Shown piece after piece: positions 36,601 through 46,459 of a stretch of 64,000 bases of DNA. Source of the stretch: Trichopria drosophilae (Eukaryota > Arthropoda > Insecta > Hymenoptera > Diapriidae); NCBI GenBank assembly GCA_030407085.1, contig CM059585.1, positions 87,248,501 to 87,312,500 on the forward strand. Direction: 5' to 3'. Position 1 is the stretch's first letter, and every line of letters begins with the position of its first letter. A program made the position numbers and the translations under genes. The notes under the pieces are model-generated. The model did no database searches. It had not been told where the DNA came from and saw nothing but the letters and a program-made list of their open reading frames with translations.

Positions 36601-39600
36601 CTAAATCACATATTTTGGCAGTGTCCTCTTTATAATACCCAGCGTTTGTGCCTTTTACGAAAACTCCGATTACAAAAATTGTACTTGCCACTTCAAATAA
36701 TTTCATAAAATATTCTATTCGTTCCTCAACTCCTGTGATTTAAGCGTATAACAATAAAAATGTATGTATCTGCTCGGTAGTGAATGCAATGTTGTACTAA
36801 TGTGTATATGTGTACATGCAAAATAATCTCGTCAAAGATTAAAATTGCTTAAATAATGTAAGTAAGGTTTCTTAAAAATGGCCAACACAGTTCTAACAGG
36901 AAAAAAACGACAATTTCCTCCCGTTGATAAAAAATCTGAACAGATCCTTTATTTCGCACCCATACTCGTGTATGGTGTGTTGATTTTAATTTATAAATTT
37001 GTTCGTTTTATTTTTTAGCAATTTTTTAATTGTATATTGTCACATTGTATGTGTGTTATTTTATTATTTAGTTTTTTGTATATATTTTGTATATTTTGTA
37101 TTTTTTATTTACTAGAAGCCCCTGAAGAGGACCTCCAAGATAGCGAAACGTTGGGCGCGAAATAAAGGATCTGTTCAGATTTTTTATCAACGGGAGGAAA
37201 TTATCGTTTTTTTCCTGTTAGAACTGTGATGGCCATTTTTAAGAAACCTTACTTACATAATTTTAAATTACAGTTCATTGACTACAAATATCACTTTATT
37301 ATATTGCTTAAATAAAAAAAAAAAATGCGAATATTTATGATTGTCAAATGGCATAGGTGAATATGATTTATATGCTGTGTATGGCAGAAACTTGTGCTGC
37401 ACTCTCTCTAGTCTACCGATGTGAACTTCATAGTAAGGTGTTACTACCGACGTACTAATGATAAATATAATGAGGGGATTGTAGCAATGTTCATAAAATC
37501 TTTGGAATTGTGCATAATAAACCTAACATTCACTCCGCTATCCTAGTTATATAATTTATAGGTTCTACAAATGTTAATTTGCAATAAAATATCACACCAA
37601 GATCTGCTATTGAGTGAACACATTGGAGTGGCACTGAATGCAAATAATAATCATTTGACGAGGTTTAGATGTTGAAAATGTAATGGCATGACATTTATTT
37701 AGATTTATTGTCATACCATTATTATTGCACCATATGTCTATATTGACTAAATTTTGCTGAATCTCTTGAAAATCACTATTTGAGTTAATTATTTTATATA
37801 CGATCTAAAGGAATCTATAAAATATGTTTCTTTTCTACTCTATGCTCATGACGTTAAGATCATCAGTGAAATAGCTGGACCTATGGACGCTTCCCGGCTA
37901 CAAAGAGATCTCAATAATGTGATGGATTGGTCTGTTCAAAACGGTCTCCCAATAAGTGTTAATAAGTGTAGCGTAGTGTCCTACTTTCGCATACTCAATC
38001 TGATTTGCTTTGATTACCAATTGCAGTCTAATCCCCTTTCCAGGACCAAAGGCGTTTCAGACCTAGGAATAATCTTTGACCAGAAGTTAAAATTCAAGTC
38101 TCATATTGAGGCAACCTCGATCAGAGCCAGCAAAGTTCTGGGGTTCATGAAGAGAACAACAGCAGAATTTTCTGAGATAAGCTCTATTGTGTATTTATAC
38201 AACTCGCTGTTGTTGCCGATTTTACACTGAGGTTCTATTATCTGGTCACAGCAGTTTCAATTTTCTTGGACCTGTCTAGATGCTATCCAACATACACTGG
38301 TTAGATATCTGGCCTGGAAAGCGGGTACTCCTATGAATTTCTATACCACATTTGTAAAGAAATTTCAGTTGCCCATGTTATCGACCATTCACACGTATCA
38401 TGACCTATCTTTCATTTTTAAAATTAAAAACAATCTGATAAAGTCTCCTTCCATATCCATTCTATTTAATGACCGTTATATTCCATATGCTGTACGTAAT
38501 CCTTGTATTCTCTCTGAATCTTCTTATCAATCTTTTTATCGCTTTCATTTTCCTATACCGCATCTAACCCGTTTATGGAATCAAGTCCCTGCAAATCTTC
38601 GGCACGTTACACTAAATCAGTTCAAAAACTATGCGAAATCTGTATAACCGCTATAAACACAAGCCTTCCTATAATCTTATAATCTTCCTTCATATAATCT
38701 ATATACTTATTATTTAGTAACTCAGTGTCTTTAGCTTACTAGTTTAATTTTGCTATCTTTTATATTAGTTATATTACTATATTTTGTATTACCTGTAAAT
38801 TGTGCTCTCTATCTTCATCTGTATATTTTGTACGCAAAGGGCTCGTCCCGTAAATTTAATAAATAAAATAAAATAATTTTAAGTCATTGGCAAATAATAA
38901 GAATTAAGAAAAATTAATAGCAGTATTTATATCATTTATAAAAATATTAAATAAAGTCCTAAGTGTGATCCTCACGGAACTCCTAAGGATACCAAAATTT
39001 CACGTGATAAATAATTTTTAAATCTAACTATCAATTTTCGATTTTTTAAATAACTTCGAAGCCACTCAAATAATTTTCCAGAGACTACTAATTTATGGAT
39101 GTTTAAATAACAACATATCATGGTTCATGGTATCGAATGCCTTAGAAAAATCTGTATATATAGCATCTACTTGTAACTTACGGTCAATAGCATTAACAAT
39201 ATATTGTTCGAAGGTGACTAAATTGGTAACCGTAGATCTATTCTGTACAAAACCATGCTGGTTATGAATAGTAAATTCCGTAACTTTGGAAGTAATAATT
39301 TCACTTATAATGTAATCTAAAACTTTTGGAATTGCACTAGTAATAACAACGGGTCGATAATTAATACATTATTTGTATCACCACTTTTATAAATTGGAGA
39401 TATATAGGATAACTTTCAAATTTCAGGAAAATTACCTTTTCGAACAGACTTATCAAATTATATCTGTAAGGGATGGCACAATGTGTCCGCACAGTTTCTT
39501 AATAATAATGGTGGAATATTTACATCATCAATTAATACTGGAATATCATCAGAAAAAGATGGAACCGTTAGGGGATGGGCAAGCCAGAATTTAGGTCCTT

Positions 39601-40458
39601 GATTTTTATATGTTACACATTTGTAAATATTGTCATTTTGTACTATTTTCTTCCTAAAATTAATGGTATTTAGTTAAAAAATATTTTTAATTTTTCCATG
39701 ATTTTGAATTTTTATTTTTTGAAATATGTGACATACTAACAAATCCATACGAGAGATTGTTTAAAATGGAAAGAAATACATGTACACATTTTTTTGATGG
39801 AAAATATTTAAAATTGCTGGAGTAGTTCAATTGTTTATATCTAGAGTTCAAGATTTCGATTCAAGATGTTATCATGAAATTCGTGAAGATAATAGTAAAT
39901 CCAGATTTAGTTTTCAAGCTAATGCAGCTAGATTAAGGTGTGAATGGAATAACCTACCAGTAGCTATCAAAAGTCAAATGCAAATAGGCACTTTTGACTT
40001 GAGTTTGCGTAACCTTGTTTATAAATACTAATCTTTGTTATTTTTTTAAATGTTATATAGTTTTTAGACAGCGTTTACAACATTTACCTGTTTATTTTAT
40101 TTTATAGCAAGCTATTCAATTCAACGAGCGCAATTACCATTATTGTTTGTTGTATAAAGGCCATAATTGGCCGTTAATAATAAATAAATAAATAAATTAC
40201 CTTAGTTACTGCAGACCTCAAATCTGCTTTGGGCCAAAAGTGAGAAGCGCATCTCAGCCAGCAGTAGAGGGTTGGAGCGACGAACATACCACCATAAATA
40301 CTAAACCTCAGAGCTTGCATATAATCTAAGTGTTCCTTGCCAGTAATTTTTTGTTGAATAAGACTCGCTACAGGCCAAATGACAGTGTACGAGGCCATCC
40401 CCCGAACTACAGGATACTTCTTGGTAACCTCACGGAATTTTACTAGAAAGACCCTCAT
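33643..40458 (-). CDS. Mpv17/PMP22-family membrane protein, three coding exons
   Basis: Exons on the minus strand: 40458-40201 (86 codons), 34090-33959 (44 codons) and 33903-33643 (86 codons plus TGA); 216 residues in all. Introns are 6,110 nt (GTAATT donor, TTTCAG acceptor) and 55 nt (GTAAGT donor, TTACAG acceptor), both phase 0. The family signature is clear in exon 3: VWPVLQTINFLVIPEKNRVV at 135-154, followed by W163. Hydrophobic segments near 20-40, 52-68, 95-108 and 152-170 fit the four-helix membrane topology of Mpv17 proteins, which sit in the mitochondrial inner or peroxisomal membrane. The start MRVFLVKFREVTKKYP resembles the basic N-terminus of family members. Just upstream, TTTCGACAG (cag at about 40466-40468) looks like a splice acceptor, so a 5' UTR exon probably lies in the CpG-rich region above. 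The lysine/glutamate-rich tail after 175 is not conserved in the family. The large intron is filled with LINE fragments, the last of which abuts the exon 1 donor. Which paralogue it is (Mpv17, Mpv17L, Mpv17L2 or PXMP2) I cannot say. Confidence 0.92.
34155..34490 (-). mobile_element. 5'-truncated non-LTR retrotransposon tail
   Basis: Read on the minus strand, the end is GGGCTTCAGGCCCCTTAATA followed by AATAAA, the usual self-complementary 3' end plus tail of these LINEs. No coding part is recognised. Lies in the Mpv17-like intron. Confidence 0.6.
34663..36136. mobile_element. TTAA-flanked (piggyBac-like) element inserted in RNase H
   Basis: The ends CCTTTAGACTGCTGG and, inverted, CCTTTAGACTGCATGCTGG are flanked by TTAA at 34659-34662 and 36137-36140. 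Removing it with one TTAA leaves CATTTTAATATT, which reads His-Phe-Asn-Ile in the RNase H frame. It is 1,474 bp and has no transposase ORF. It includes a G-run at 35112-35125 and a CTGATGA...GAAACG motif near 35784. The terminal sequence differs from the CCCATTAACG family. Confidence 0.88.
36133..36708 (+). pseudogene. RNase H C-terminus and zinc knuckle of a LINE ORF2
   Basis: Reading continues from the split RNase H domain through Met at 36298 to a stop at 36706-36708. The HSSIDGNEIAD block supplies the last RNase H residues and the cysteine-rich motif follows. It is a fragment with no start of its own. Confidence 0.8.
36856..37258. mobile_element. Foldback element, ~95 bp arms
   Basis: The left arm 36856-36955 and right arm 37163-37258 are inverted copies: ATGTAAGTAAGGTTTCTTAA, CAGTTCTAACAGGAAAAAAA, then TTGATAAAAAATCTGAACAG and GATCCTTTATTTCGC. 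Internally, CCTGAAGAGGACC...GCGAAACGTTGGG (37121-37156) resembles motifs at the ends of Penelope-like retroelements. Confidence 0.8.
37380..39600 (-). mobile_element. Decayed non-LTR retrotransposon (minus strand), split by a plus-strand LINE
   Basis: On the minus strand, 39600-38880 encodes worn reverse transcriptase blocks ([49 protein letters not shown]). The frame resumes at 37800-37380 with NSDFQEIQQNLVNIDIWCNN and IGRLERVQHKFLPYTAYKS. Many stops and frameshifts show it is dead. The plus-strand fragment at 37811-38877 lies between the two halves. Confidence 0.8.
37811..38877 (+). mobile_element. 5'-truncated non-LTR retrotransposon
   Basis: Encodes the reverse transcriptase thumb and C-terminus (DASRLQRDLNNVMDWSVQNG..., SDLGIIFDQKLKFKSHIE...) in two pieces: 37883-38230 and, after a TGA, 38333-38647, with the LTRLWNQVPANLRH tail block. 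The 3' UTR ends AAAGGGCTCGTCCCG before an ATAAAATAAAAT tail. It sits inside the minus-strand LINE at 37380-39600. Confidence 0.82.
39825..40196 (+). mobile_element. 5'-truncated non-LTR retrotransposon next to a splice donor
   Basis: Encodes only the last ORF2 residues (39831-40031, with the CEWNNLPVAIKSQM tail block) and a 3' UTR ending GGCCATAATTGGCCGTTAAT then (AATA)n. The tail ends within about four bases of the GT donor of Mpv17-like exon 1 (intron starts at 40200). Confidence 0.8.
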
Positions 40459-41045
40459 CGTGTAAACTGTCGAAATGGAAAATCATGAATGTATTAAATA
40501 TATAGAATTTCCTAACAATATAAGTAGGTTGCATCCAGTGACAAGTCCAGGGCTCACCTTATAAAATGTTTTTCTTTGCGACCCTCGCCAGCGCCTGCAA
40601 CAATTCGTGACGTAATGTTCTGGAGGAAAGTTTACGCATGACATTATATTTTGGAGTCTTGGGGGTATTGTTATCGTGTATTGTCATTTTTGTTATGAAT
40701 TGTAAAAAAAAGAATACATACCAAAGAGTTCGCGCGGCGCAACGTTGGAAGGGATCGATGGCGGAAGAGCGGGACGTTCGAAAGGCAAGTCACCTTCGCG
40801 AATTTTGCCAAAAATCTCTCGAGTTATGCCAATTGCAGAGCCCGCGCATGTCGGTGAACGTTCTAAGGGGACTTATGACGAATACTTGGAAAAGCGCGTT
40901 GATGACGAAATCGGTCGATCCATTCTTATCTTGGCCTTGATCATGAGTTTGCACCATCTACTCCCCCGGCATGTATTTTCGTCGGGTTTCGTCCCATTAC
41001 GCAATCGACATGCGCAAGTACCCTCCTGCGCATGCGCAGAGGGGT
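40459..41045. promoter_or_regulatory. CpG-rich promoter region of the Mpv17-like gene
   Basis: Clearly richer in GC and CpG than the surroundings, especially 40720-41040. A TGCGCATGCGCA palindrome at 41027-41038 matches the known binding consensus of NRF1/erect-wing factors. It probably includes a non-coding first exon of the Mpv17-like gene. A plus-strand opening at 40638-40940 begins with a hydrophobic segment (LGVLLSCIVIFVMNC) and overlaps another frame at 40745-41086. Neither has a known domain, so neither is called a gene. Confidence 0.45.
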
Positions 41046-41099
41046 TACATTTTTTTAACTTTAGAGAATCTTCCAGATTTTTATAATTTTTTAATGTAA

Positions 41100-41553
41100 A
41101 TATGTATTGCGAGCTTTATCAGCCTTCCCTAATTCCACTGTTTGATTTAGTTCGACAAATCAAATCTTCAATCTGAATTCAGCGACACTTTAGGTAGGGT
41201 ATGTACATTAATTGCAGCATACTGCAAAATCTGAAACTCGTCCAACAATGATGTTCACTAAGAGATATATCTTTTAAAATATTACACTGTTTCATTCACA
41301 ATTAAGGATAGATTGTAAGCGTCAGAAAATAATAGAGTTTTGACATTATAAAATTCTCGTTCCAAATTGTAAGTATAATAACATTTTGATGTGTGCATAT
41401 TTATACGATTTATAATCTCTATGATTGCGAAACTCATTGCCGAATAAATCACAAAATTCCCATTTAAATTTAGAACAGTTCCAATTAATAACAATTATTT
41501 CCCGGTTATCTTAATTTTTATGATAAAAATCTTATCTTATGGAACATTTCCTT
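41100..41553. other. Non-coding stretch
   Basis: Nothing recognised. Confidence 0.5.
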
Positions 41554-41655
41554 ATAAACACGGAAAGTAACAGTTATGTAATGTTTGCGTAATGGTTACA
41601 TTGTTACATAAATGTTACATAGTTGTTACATAACTGTTACTTTTGTGTTTGTAGG
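41554..41655. repeat. Short palindromic MITE, GTAACAGTTATGTAA family, copy 1
   Basis: Begins TAAACACGGAAAGTAACAGT and ends with the inverted partner AACTGTTACTTTTGTGTTTG. The centre holds several GTTACAT words. Confidence 0.65.
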
Positions 41656-41813
41656 ATTATAACTTCCCAATAAACGAGTTCGTGTGCAAAAATTTCGACT
41701 TTGATTCGATTTGTTTCCATTTTCGAATGAAATTCATCAAATTTTAATACGAAATTAGTCGTTTTCAAATGTTTTCGTCTTTCCAATGCATCCGATGTCA
41801 TATCCCTGCAAAC

Positions 41814-41888
41814 ACAAAAGTAACAGTTATGTAACAATGTAACCATTACGTATATATTACGTAACTGTTACTTTCCGTGTTTGCAGGG
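41814..41888. repeat. Short palindromic MITE, copy 2 (75 bp)
   Basis: An almost perfect hairpin: CCCTGCAAACACAAAAGTAA at the left and TTACTTTCCGTGTTTGCAGGG at the right pair along their length. Same family as 41554-41655. Confidence 0.7.
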
Positions 41889-41944
41889 ATGTTACATTGG
41901 ATCATATGCGGCAATATCCGAATAAACGAAAAAGTACACTTGTA

Positions 41945-42125
41945 TACTTTCCTTAGAAGCACATATGACACATAACTGCGCATGCACTACGAAAGAGAAA
42001 GAGAGAGAAAAAGTGAAATAGCAAAGTTTAGTTGGAGAGAGGAAAAAATTAAAATAAGAGAAGAAGGCCATCCTTGTCTGACTGGGCAAATTAGAATAAG
42101 CGAAGGACACTACTAAACAGCGTAG
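41945..42125. mobile_element. Pogo-like MITE, inverted relative to 43352-43514
   Basis: Matches the reverse complement of 43352-43514: CCTTAGAAGCACATATGACA, TGCGCATGC, GAAAGAGAAAGAGAG and AAGAAGGCC blocks in the same order. Confidence 0.65.
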
Positions 42126-42139
42126 AGTAGAAGTCCGGA

Positions 42140-42166
42140 GGGGGGTGGGGGGGGGGGGGGGGGGGG
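42140..42166 (+). repeat. G-run (potential quadruplex)
   Basis: About 26 G in 27 bases, interrupted by a single T. Similar but shorter G- or C-runs occur at 35112-35125 and 16769-16788. Confidence 0.85.
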
Positions 42167-42417
42167 ATAACGGGTCTAAAAAAAGCACTGTTTTACGAAA
42201 CTACTAAAATTAACTTAAATAATTTATTTGCATATTATTGTGTAATATTTTAAGTGTCTTCAGTAATTTTTTCATTGAAAAATATAAAAAAATATCGAAG
42301 TTCTGCTGCATTGATGTGGGCCATGTTGAAAAATAGTAGGTCTTGCGATACTCCGGATAACAAGTTGTAGAATTATCTCAAATACATGCGGTTGGAAAAA
42401 TTAGTTCTCTAGAAGTA

Positions 42418-42634
42418 CAGTAGGACCTCTCTTATTCTAATTGTCCAGCCTCTCTTATTCTAATCGTTCCCCCACAAGTCTTCTCCCACTATCACACGAA
42501 AAGTCAACGAAAAATATTGTCCATGAATCACAGGCTCGCAAGCAAAGTAAGTGGGGGTAAGGGGAAAGTTAGAATAAGAAAGGTCGGCGCCATCTTGAAA
42601 AACTTTACTAATTAGAATAAGAGAGGTCCTACTG
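42418..42634. mobile_element. Pogo/Tigger-like MITE, complete
   Basis: The ends CAGTAGGACCTCTCTTATTC are perfect inverted repeats of about 25 bp, with TA on both sides (42416-42417 and 42635-42636). CAGT... ends with TA targets are typical of pogo/Tigger elements. At 217 bp it is non-autonomous. Confidence 0.85.
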
Positions 42635-42773
42635 TAAAGCTCCTGATCAACGGTCCCCTTTTATTAAAAAATATTTTTTTTAAATTTTTTACATTTTTGA
42701 AGTAAAAAATACGGAGTTCTTACTGAAATTTGCGCCATTTTGTCGCTGTACAATCGATCAAAAGAAACAATAC

Positions 42774-43063
42774 AGTAGTCCCTGTCCTATGTTATGCGGT
42801 CGGTTCTTTCAAAATGGCAGACGATACTCCAAAGCTATAGCCCCTCACGCCCCTCACTATCCCCATTTCCGTCTCTTTGTTTATATCTGTGCAATGGGTG
42901 CTTCTGTGTGTGCGTGTCGCGCAGCGAGTGTGGCTCAGCGAAACAATGTGGTGGGGAAGAGGAGAGGAAGAGAGGAAGAGACTAGTATAACTTTGGAGAA
43001 GGCAAACATATAACTTATATAACTTTGGACATTATAACTTAGGGCGGGGAATACTATACAGAA
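42774..43063. mobile_element. Pogo-like MITE, diverged
   Basis: Left end CAGTAGTCCCTGTCCTATGT preceded by TA. The right end, inverted, reads ATAGTATTCCCCGCCC, a weaker match. Overlapping openings inside (42789-43013) are not recognised as genes. Confidence 0.5.
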
Positions 43064-43104
43064 AAACGGACCTTTGTCCTGCAGAAAAATATATATTAAA
43101 GAAG

Positions 43105-43351
43105 TACAGTAGTCCTTCCCTCATTGTAATTTGTCCAGTCAGGCAAGATGGCGGCCTTCTTCCCTTATTCTAATTTTCCCCTCTCCCCCACTACTTAGAT
43201 TTGCTGTCTCACTTTTGGCTCCGTTTCTTTTGTTGCGCATGCGCCGTTATTTGTATTTTGAAAATCCACGTCAAATTCACGTCAACACGTCAGTGGGGAG
43301 AAGGCGCGAGGGTAAATATTAGAATTGGAGAAAAACGCTTATAGTTTAGAC
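43105..43351. mobile_element. Pogo-like MITE, one clear end
   Basis: Left end CAGTAGTCCTTCCCTCATTG after TA. Contains TTGCGCATGCGCC at 43233-43245. The right end near 43350 is unclear; the next copy begins there. Confidence 0.5.
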
Positions 43352-43514
43352 TACAGTAGTTCTTCCTTTATTCTAATTTTACCAGTAGCGGCCTTCTTCT
43401 GTTATTCTATTTCTCCTCTCTCCCACTAAACGTTTGCTGTTTCACTTTTTCTCTTTCTTTCTCTTTCGCAGAGCATGCGCAGATATGTGTCATATGTGCT
43501 TCTAAGGAAGTACA
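43352..43514. mobile_element. Pogo-like MITE
   Basis: Left end TACAGTAGTTCTTCCTTTAT, right end GCTTCTAAGGAAGTACAGTG. Contains GAGCATGCGC and is a diverged inverted copy of 41945-42125. Confidence 0.55.
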
Positions 43515-43574
43515 GTGCGACCTCACACTATTGAAACTTACACTAGTGACACCCTCGCACTATTGAAAATGTCT

Positions 43575-43788
43575 ACAGTAGAACCCCGCTACATTGAACA
43601 CCCCGCTAGATTGAACGATTTTAGCCCGTCAGATTGAACATTTTCTTCCTCCCCTTACTCCCACTGTAATGTTATTTTCAGGTGGCAGTTGCACTCGCGC
43701 ATGCGCAGTCGTTCCGTCATGCGGCAAGATGGTGGAATACAGGACAAGCAGACGGAAAAGGATGATCAATGTAACGGGGTTGTCGGGG
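43575..43788. mobile_element. Pogo/Tigger-like MITE
   Basis: Left end CAGTAGAACCCCGCTACATT with TA before it. The inverted right end CCCCGACAACCCCGTTACAT pairs with the AACCCCGCTACATT part. GCGCATGCGC lies at 43697-43706. Confidence 0.65.
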
Positions 43789-43912
43789 AAACATTAAGAC
43801 ACCTTTTTGCTTATTGAGGGGTTATTTGAAATCCTAGATGACCATTTAAGCGAAATAACGTGATATCAATCTAAAATATGCAAATTAATATAAATTGTAA
43901 GTTCCTTTTTTC

Positions 43913-44490
43913 GCTTTAAGGGGGTTCTAAAGTGCTTGGACGATAAGTTCGGAATTTTCACTAAAAACCGTAAATAAAAAAATGACTGAATTGATTTTTC
44001 AAAATTCAGGCTCTGTAAGGGCGTTTTTAATTACTATATATACGCTCGCTTAGAAAATACAAAAGAAATTAATTGAGAATTAACCGAGAATTGTCGGAAA
44101 TAAATAAAAATCACTTATTTCTGAAAGTTCTCGGTCAGTTCTCAATTAAAATCGTTGGTATTTTCTAGGAAACTGTTTATAGTGCTCAGAATTGCTTTTA
44201 TAAAACCTGAATTTAAAAAATGTTATTCAGTCATCTTTTATGTATGTTTTTTGTTGAAATTTCCTACTTTACCGGGGGACCACTTTAGAACACTCCTTAA
44301 GAGGGTTCTAAATCGCTCCTCCGATAAGGTAAGAATTTTCACTAAAAACCGTAAATAAAAAATTACTTTTAAAAATTCTTGCTCTGTAAGGGCTATTCTA
44401 ATTACTACAGACGGTATTTTAGAAAATACCAAAGAAATTAATTGTGCACTGACCGAGAAATTTTTTTTCGGAAATAAATAAAAATCACTT
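43913..44490. mobile_element. Foldback element plus an adjoining half copy
   Basis: Arms 43913-44105 and 44120-44300 are inverted copies (GGGTTCTAAAGTG, TTTTCACTAAAAACCGTAAA, TAACCGAGAA-type blocks). A third arm in left-arm orientation follows at 44300-44490 with the same TTTTCACTAAAAACCGTAAA block. Confidence 0.7.
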
Positions 44491-46459
44491 ATTTAATATC
44501 TACAGATATGAAAATTCGAATGTCAGTGATATCTTACTCTTGACGATGTGCACATTTTGTGAACATATAAATATAATTTCTACTAATTATCGGTACGTCG
44601 GTTTCTATGTAAAATAATTTATTCATTATGTATCTATTAGTACAAAAAATACAAAAAATTATTTATTGTTCGTCAAACGTCGCAAAAAAAAACGAATTTG
44701 AAAGTTTTTTAATTTTAATTTCTTAATTCGTTGAGATCGTTAGATTCTTTCATTTTTCATAATTAAAAAACGAAAGATAAATTCTATACCATTCTGATTT
44801 AGCTGGTTTAGTTTACAATCGTTGTTTGGTGTCAATATTATTAGAAAGTAATATATATTCAGTAACTGAAATAATGATGTATGATAGCTCGGCTCTCCTA
44901 GCAATTCAACCGACTAGCAACCGAATGTCAACCGACCGTACACCGTCTGGTTGGGTTTTTACTCTTCCACCTATCAAATTCGTACTTTCAACTATTATAA
45001 CAAATTATAAATTTATTTAAAAAGATATACATATATGGGCAAATCCACAGAACTTTTGACTTTTATGATATTGTCAGATTCACTTAAATAAGCTATATAG
45101 AACTACGAAGAACATTTCACTTAAGAAAGAGTCAGAGAAGAAAGAAAGATTTATTTATTTTTATATAGAACTATTTATAAAATGTTGCTATTTACTAAAA
45201 AGAATATGCTTTTAAAGGTACAGTTATTTGTTTTGCATGATAGTTGATTAAAAACCATAGGAAACACGAAAGCTCATGAAATTTTAATAAACTACTGCGT
45301 GCAAATTGTATTTTCTTTAATATTTAGTTCTGTAACTTTTGAAACGTGCATTCTTTTCATTTGAAACTCATGTGGTTGATTAATTGCACTTTATAAAAGC
45401 AAAGATACTTGAAAAATAGGTGTGCCTATCTCTTAATAAGAATGACATGCGTCCAAAGTCGCGTGCAGTGAATTTATGAAAAATTGAATTTTCGTTAATT
45501 TCTAACTATAACTTTTGAACAAATAATATTATGTCTCCGTACTTTGGGAAGTTTTAATTTATGATATAATAAGTGACTTATTCTAAGGAATAAGGTGTGT
45601 CTGGTCTCATCTCAATTCTGTGCCTATTACAACATATAGCCTTCGTGCGTAACTGTTGTTGAAAAATTACACTTTTGACTGGCATACAACCTATACACAA
45701 TTACATGTCTCGATTATTGGCGTAATTTATTGTTTTATGAGTCATAATAATACTCTGAACTTGTTCCAGGAATACAATACGATGTTCAGGGGTAAAACAT
45801 GACATGAAGTTATCTCTTTGAGACAAAATCTTTTCTTTACACGGAAAAATGCTTCAATTTGTTACGACGGGGTTTTAATGGTAACTGATCATCAATCCGT
45901 TGATAAATATTCAAAATTCAAGATGGTGGATACATTATGGCGGACCGTATTCCAAAATAGTTACTTTAATCAGCTGAAATTGCGTATTGGGTTTTCGAGG
46001 TCGCTGATCGGTCGGGATTTGCTATAGCTTTGCTCCAGAAATAATGAAAAAGTGACTTTGAGAAACTTGAAATAGGTAGAAAAACCTCAGTTTACCTCCA
46101 TTTAGGTAAAGAAAGATTTGGTTGGAGGTGGCCAATTAATTATGTGTTAAAATTTTAAATATAAGTTATAAGTGAGTATTTATAAAAATTTAATGCAATT
46201 ATAATAAATATAACAAATTAGTTAATGTATTTGCAAACTTAAAAATAAATCAAGTTGTATTCGTCTTTCTTCTCCGTTGCTTCATCACTTTTTGTTAAAA
46301 ATTAATAAATATATGATCCCAATAAACGAAAAAGTATGCGGAATCGATATTTTGCATTCTGTTTCTTTCTAGTGGGGAATTGATTATTCGAGATTCTTAT
46401 TCGAATTTATACTATTTTATACGACCTGTAATACCAGAATTGAATTCATTCGATCTTAT
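44491..46459. other. Non-coding stretch
   Basis: No gene. ATATATGGGCAAATCCACAG at about 45033 is a stray copy of a block from the palindrome centre at 47485-47505 and 47765-47785. AATAAACGAAAAAGTATG near 46320 recalls the ends of the element at 25682. Confidence 0.5.

Larger units (their letters stand above)
34495..36770 (+). mobile_element. Non-LTR retrotransposon 3' part with RNase H, split by a MITE
   Basis: The 5' piece (about 34495-34662) encodes the front of an RNase H domain (TAEAFAILKAVELAL and FTDSLSVL, carrying catalytic E and D). The 3' piece (36141-36708) continues with FYWVSAHSSIDGNEIADSKA, the RNase H C-terminal block, and then a CxC...H...C zinc knuckle (NCECGFELQDLNHIFWQC). 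A 1.47 kb TTAA element separates them. Endonuclease and reverse transcriptase parts are missing, so this is a 5'-truncated dead copy. RNase H plus CCHC is typical of I/R1-like clades, unlike the element at 1-2453. Confidence 0.85.

Noticed and set aside
40638..41086. Small membrane-protein gene divergent from the Mpv17-like gene
   Set aside because: Only one hydrophobic stretch, two overlapping frames open equally, and no recognisable family; CpG-rich promoter DNA often gives such openings.
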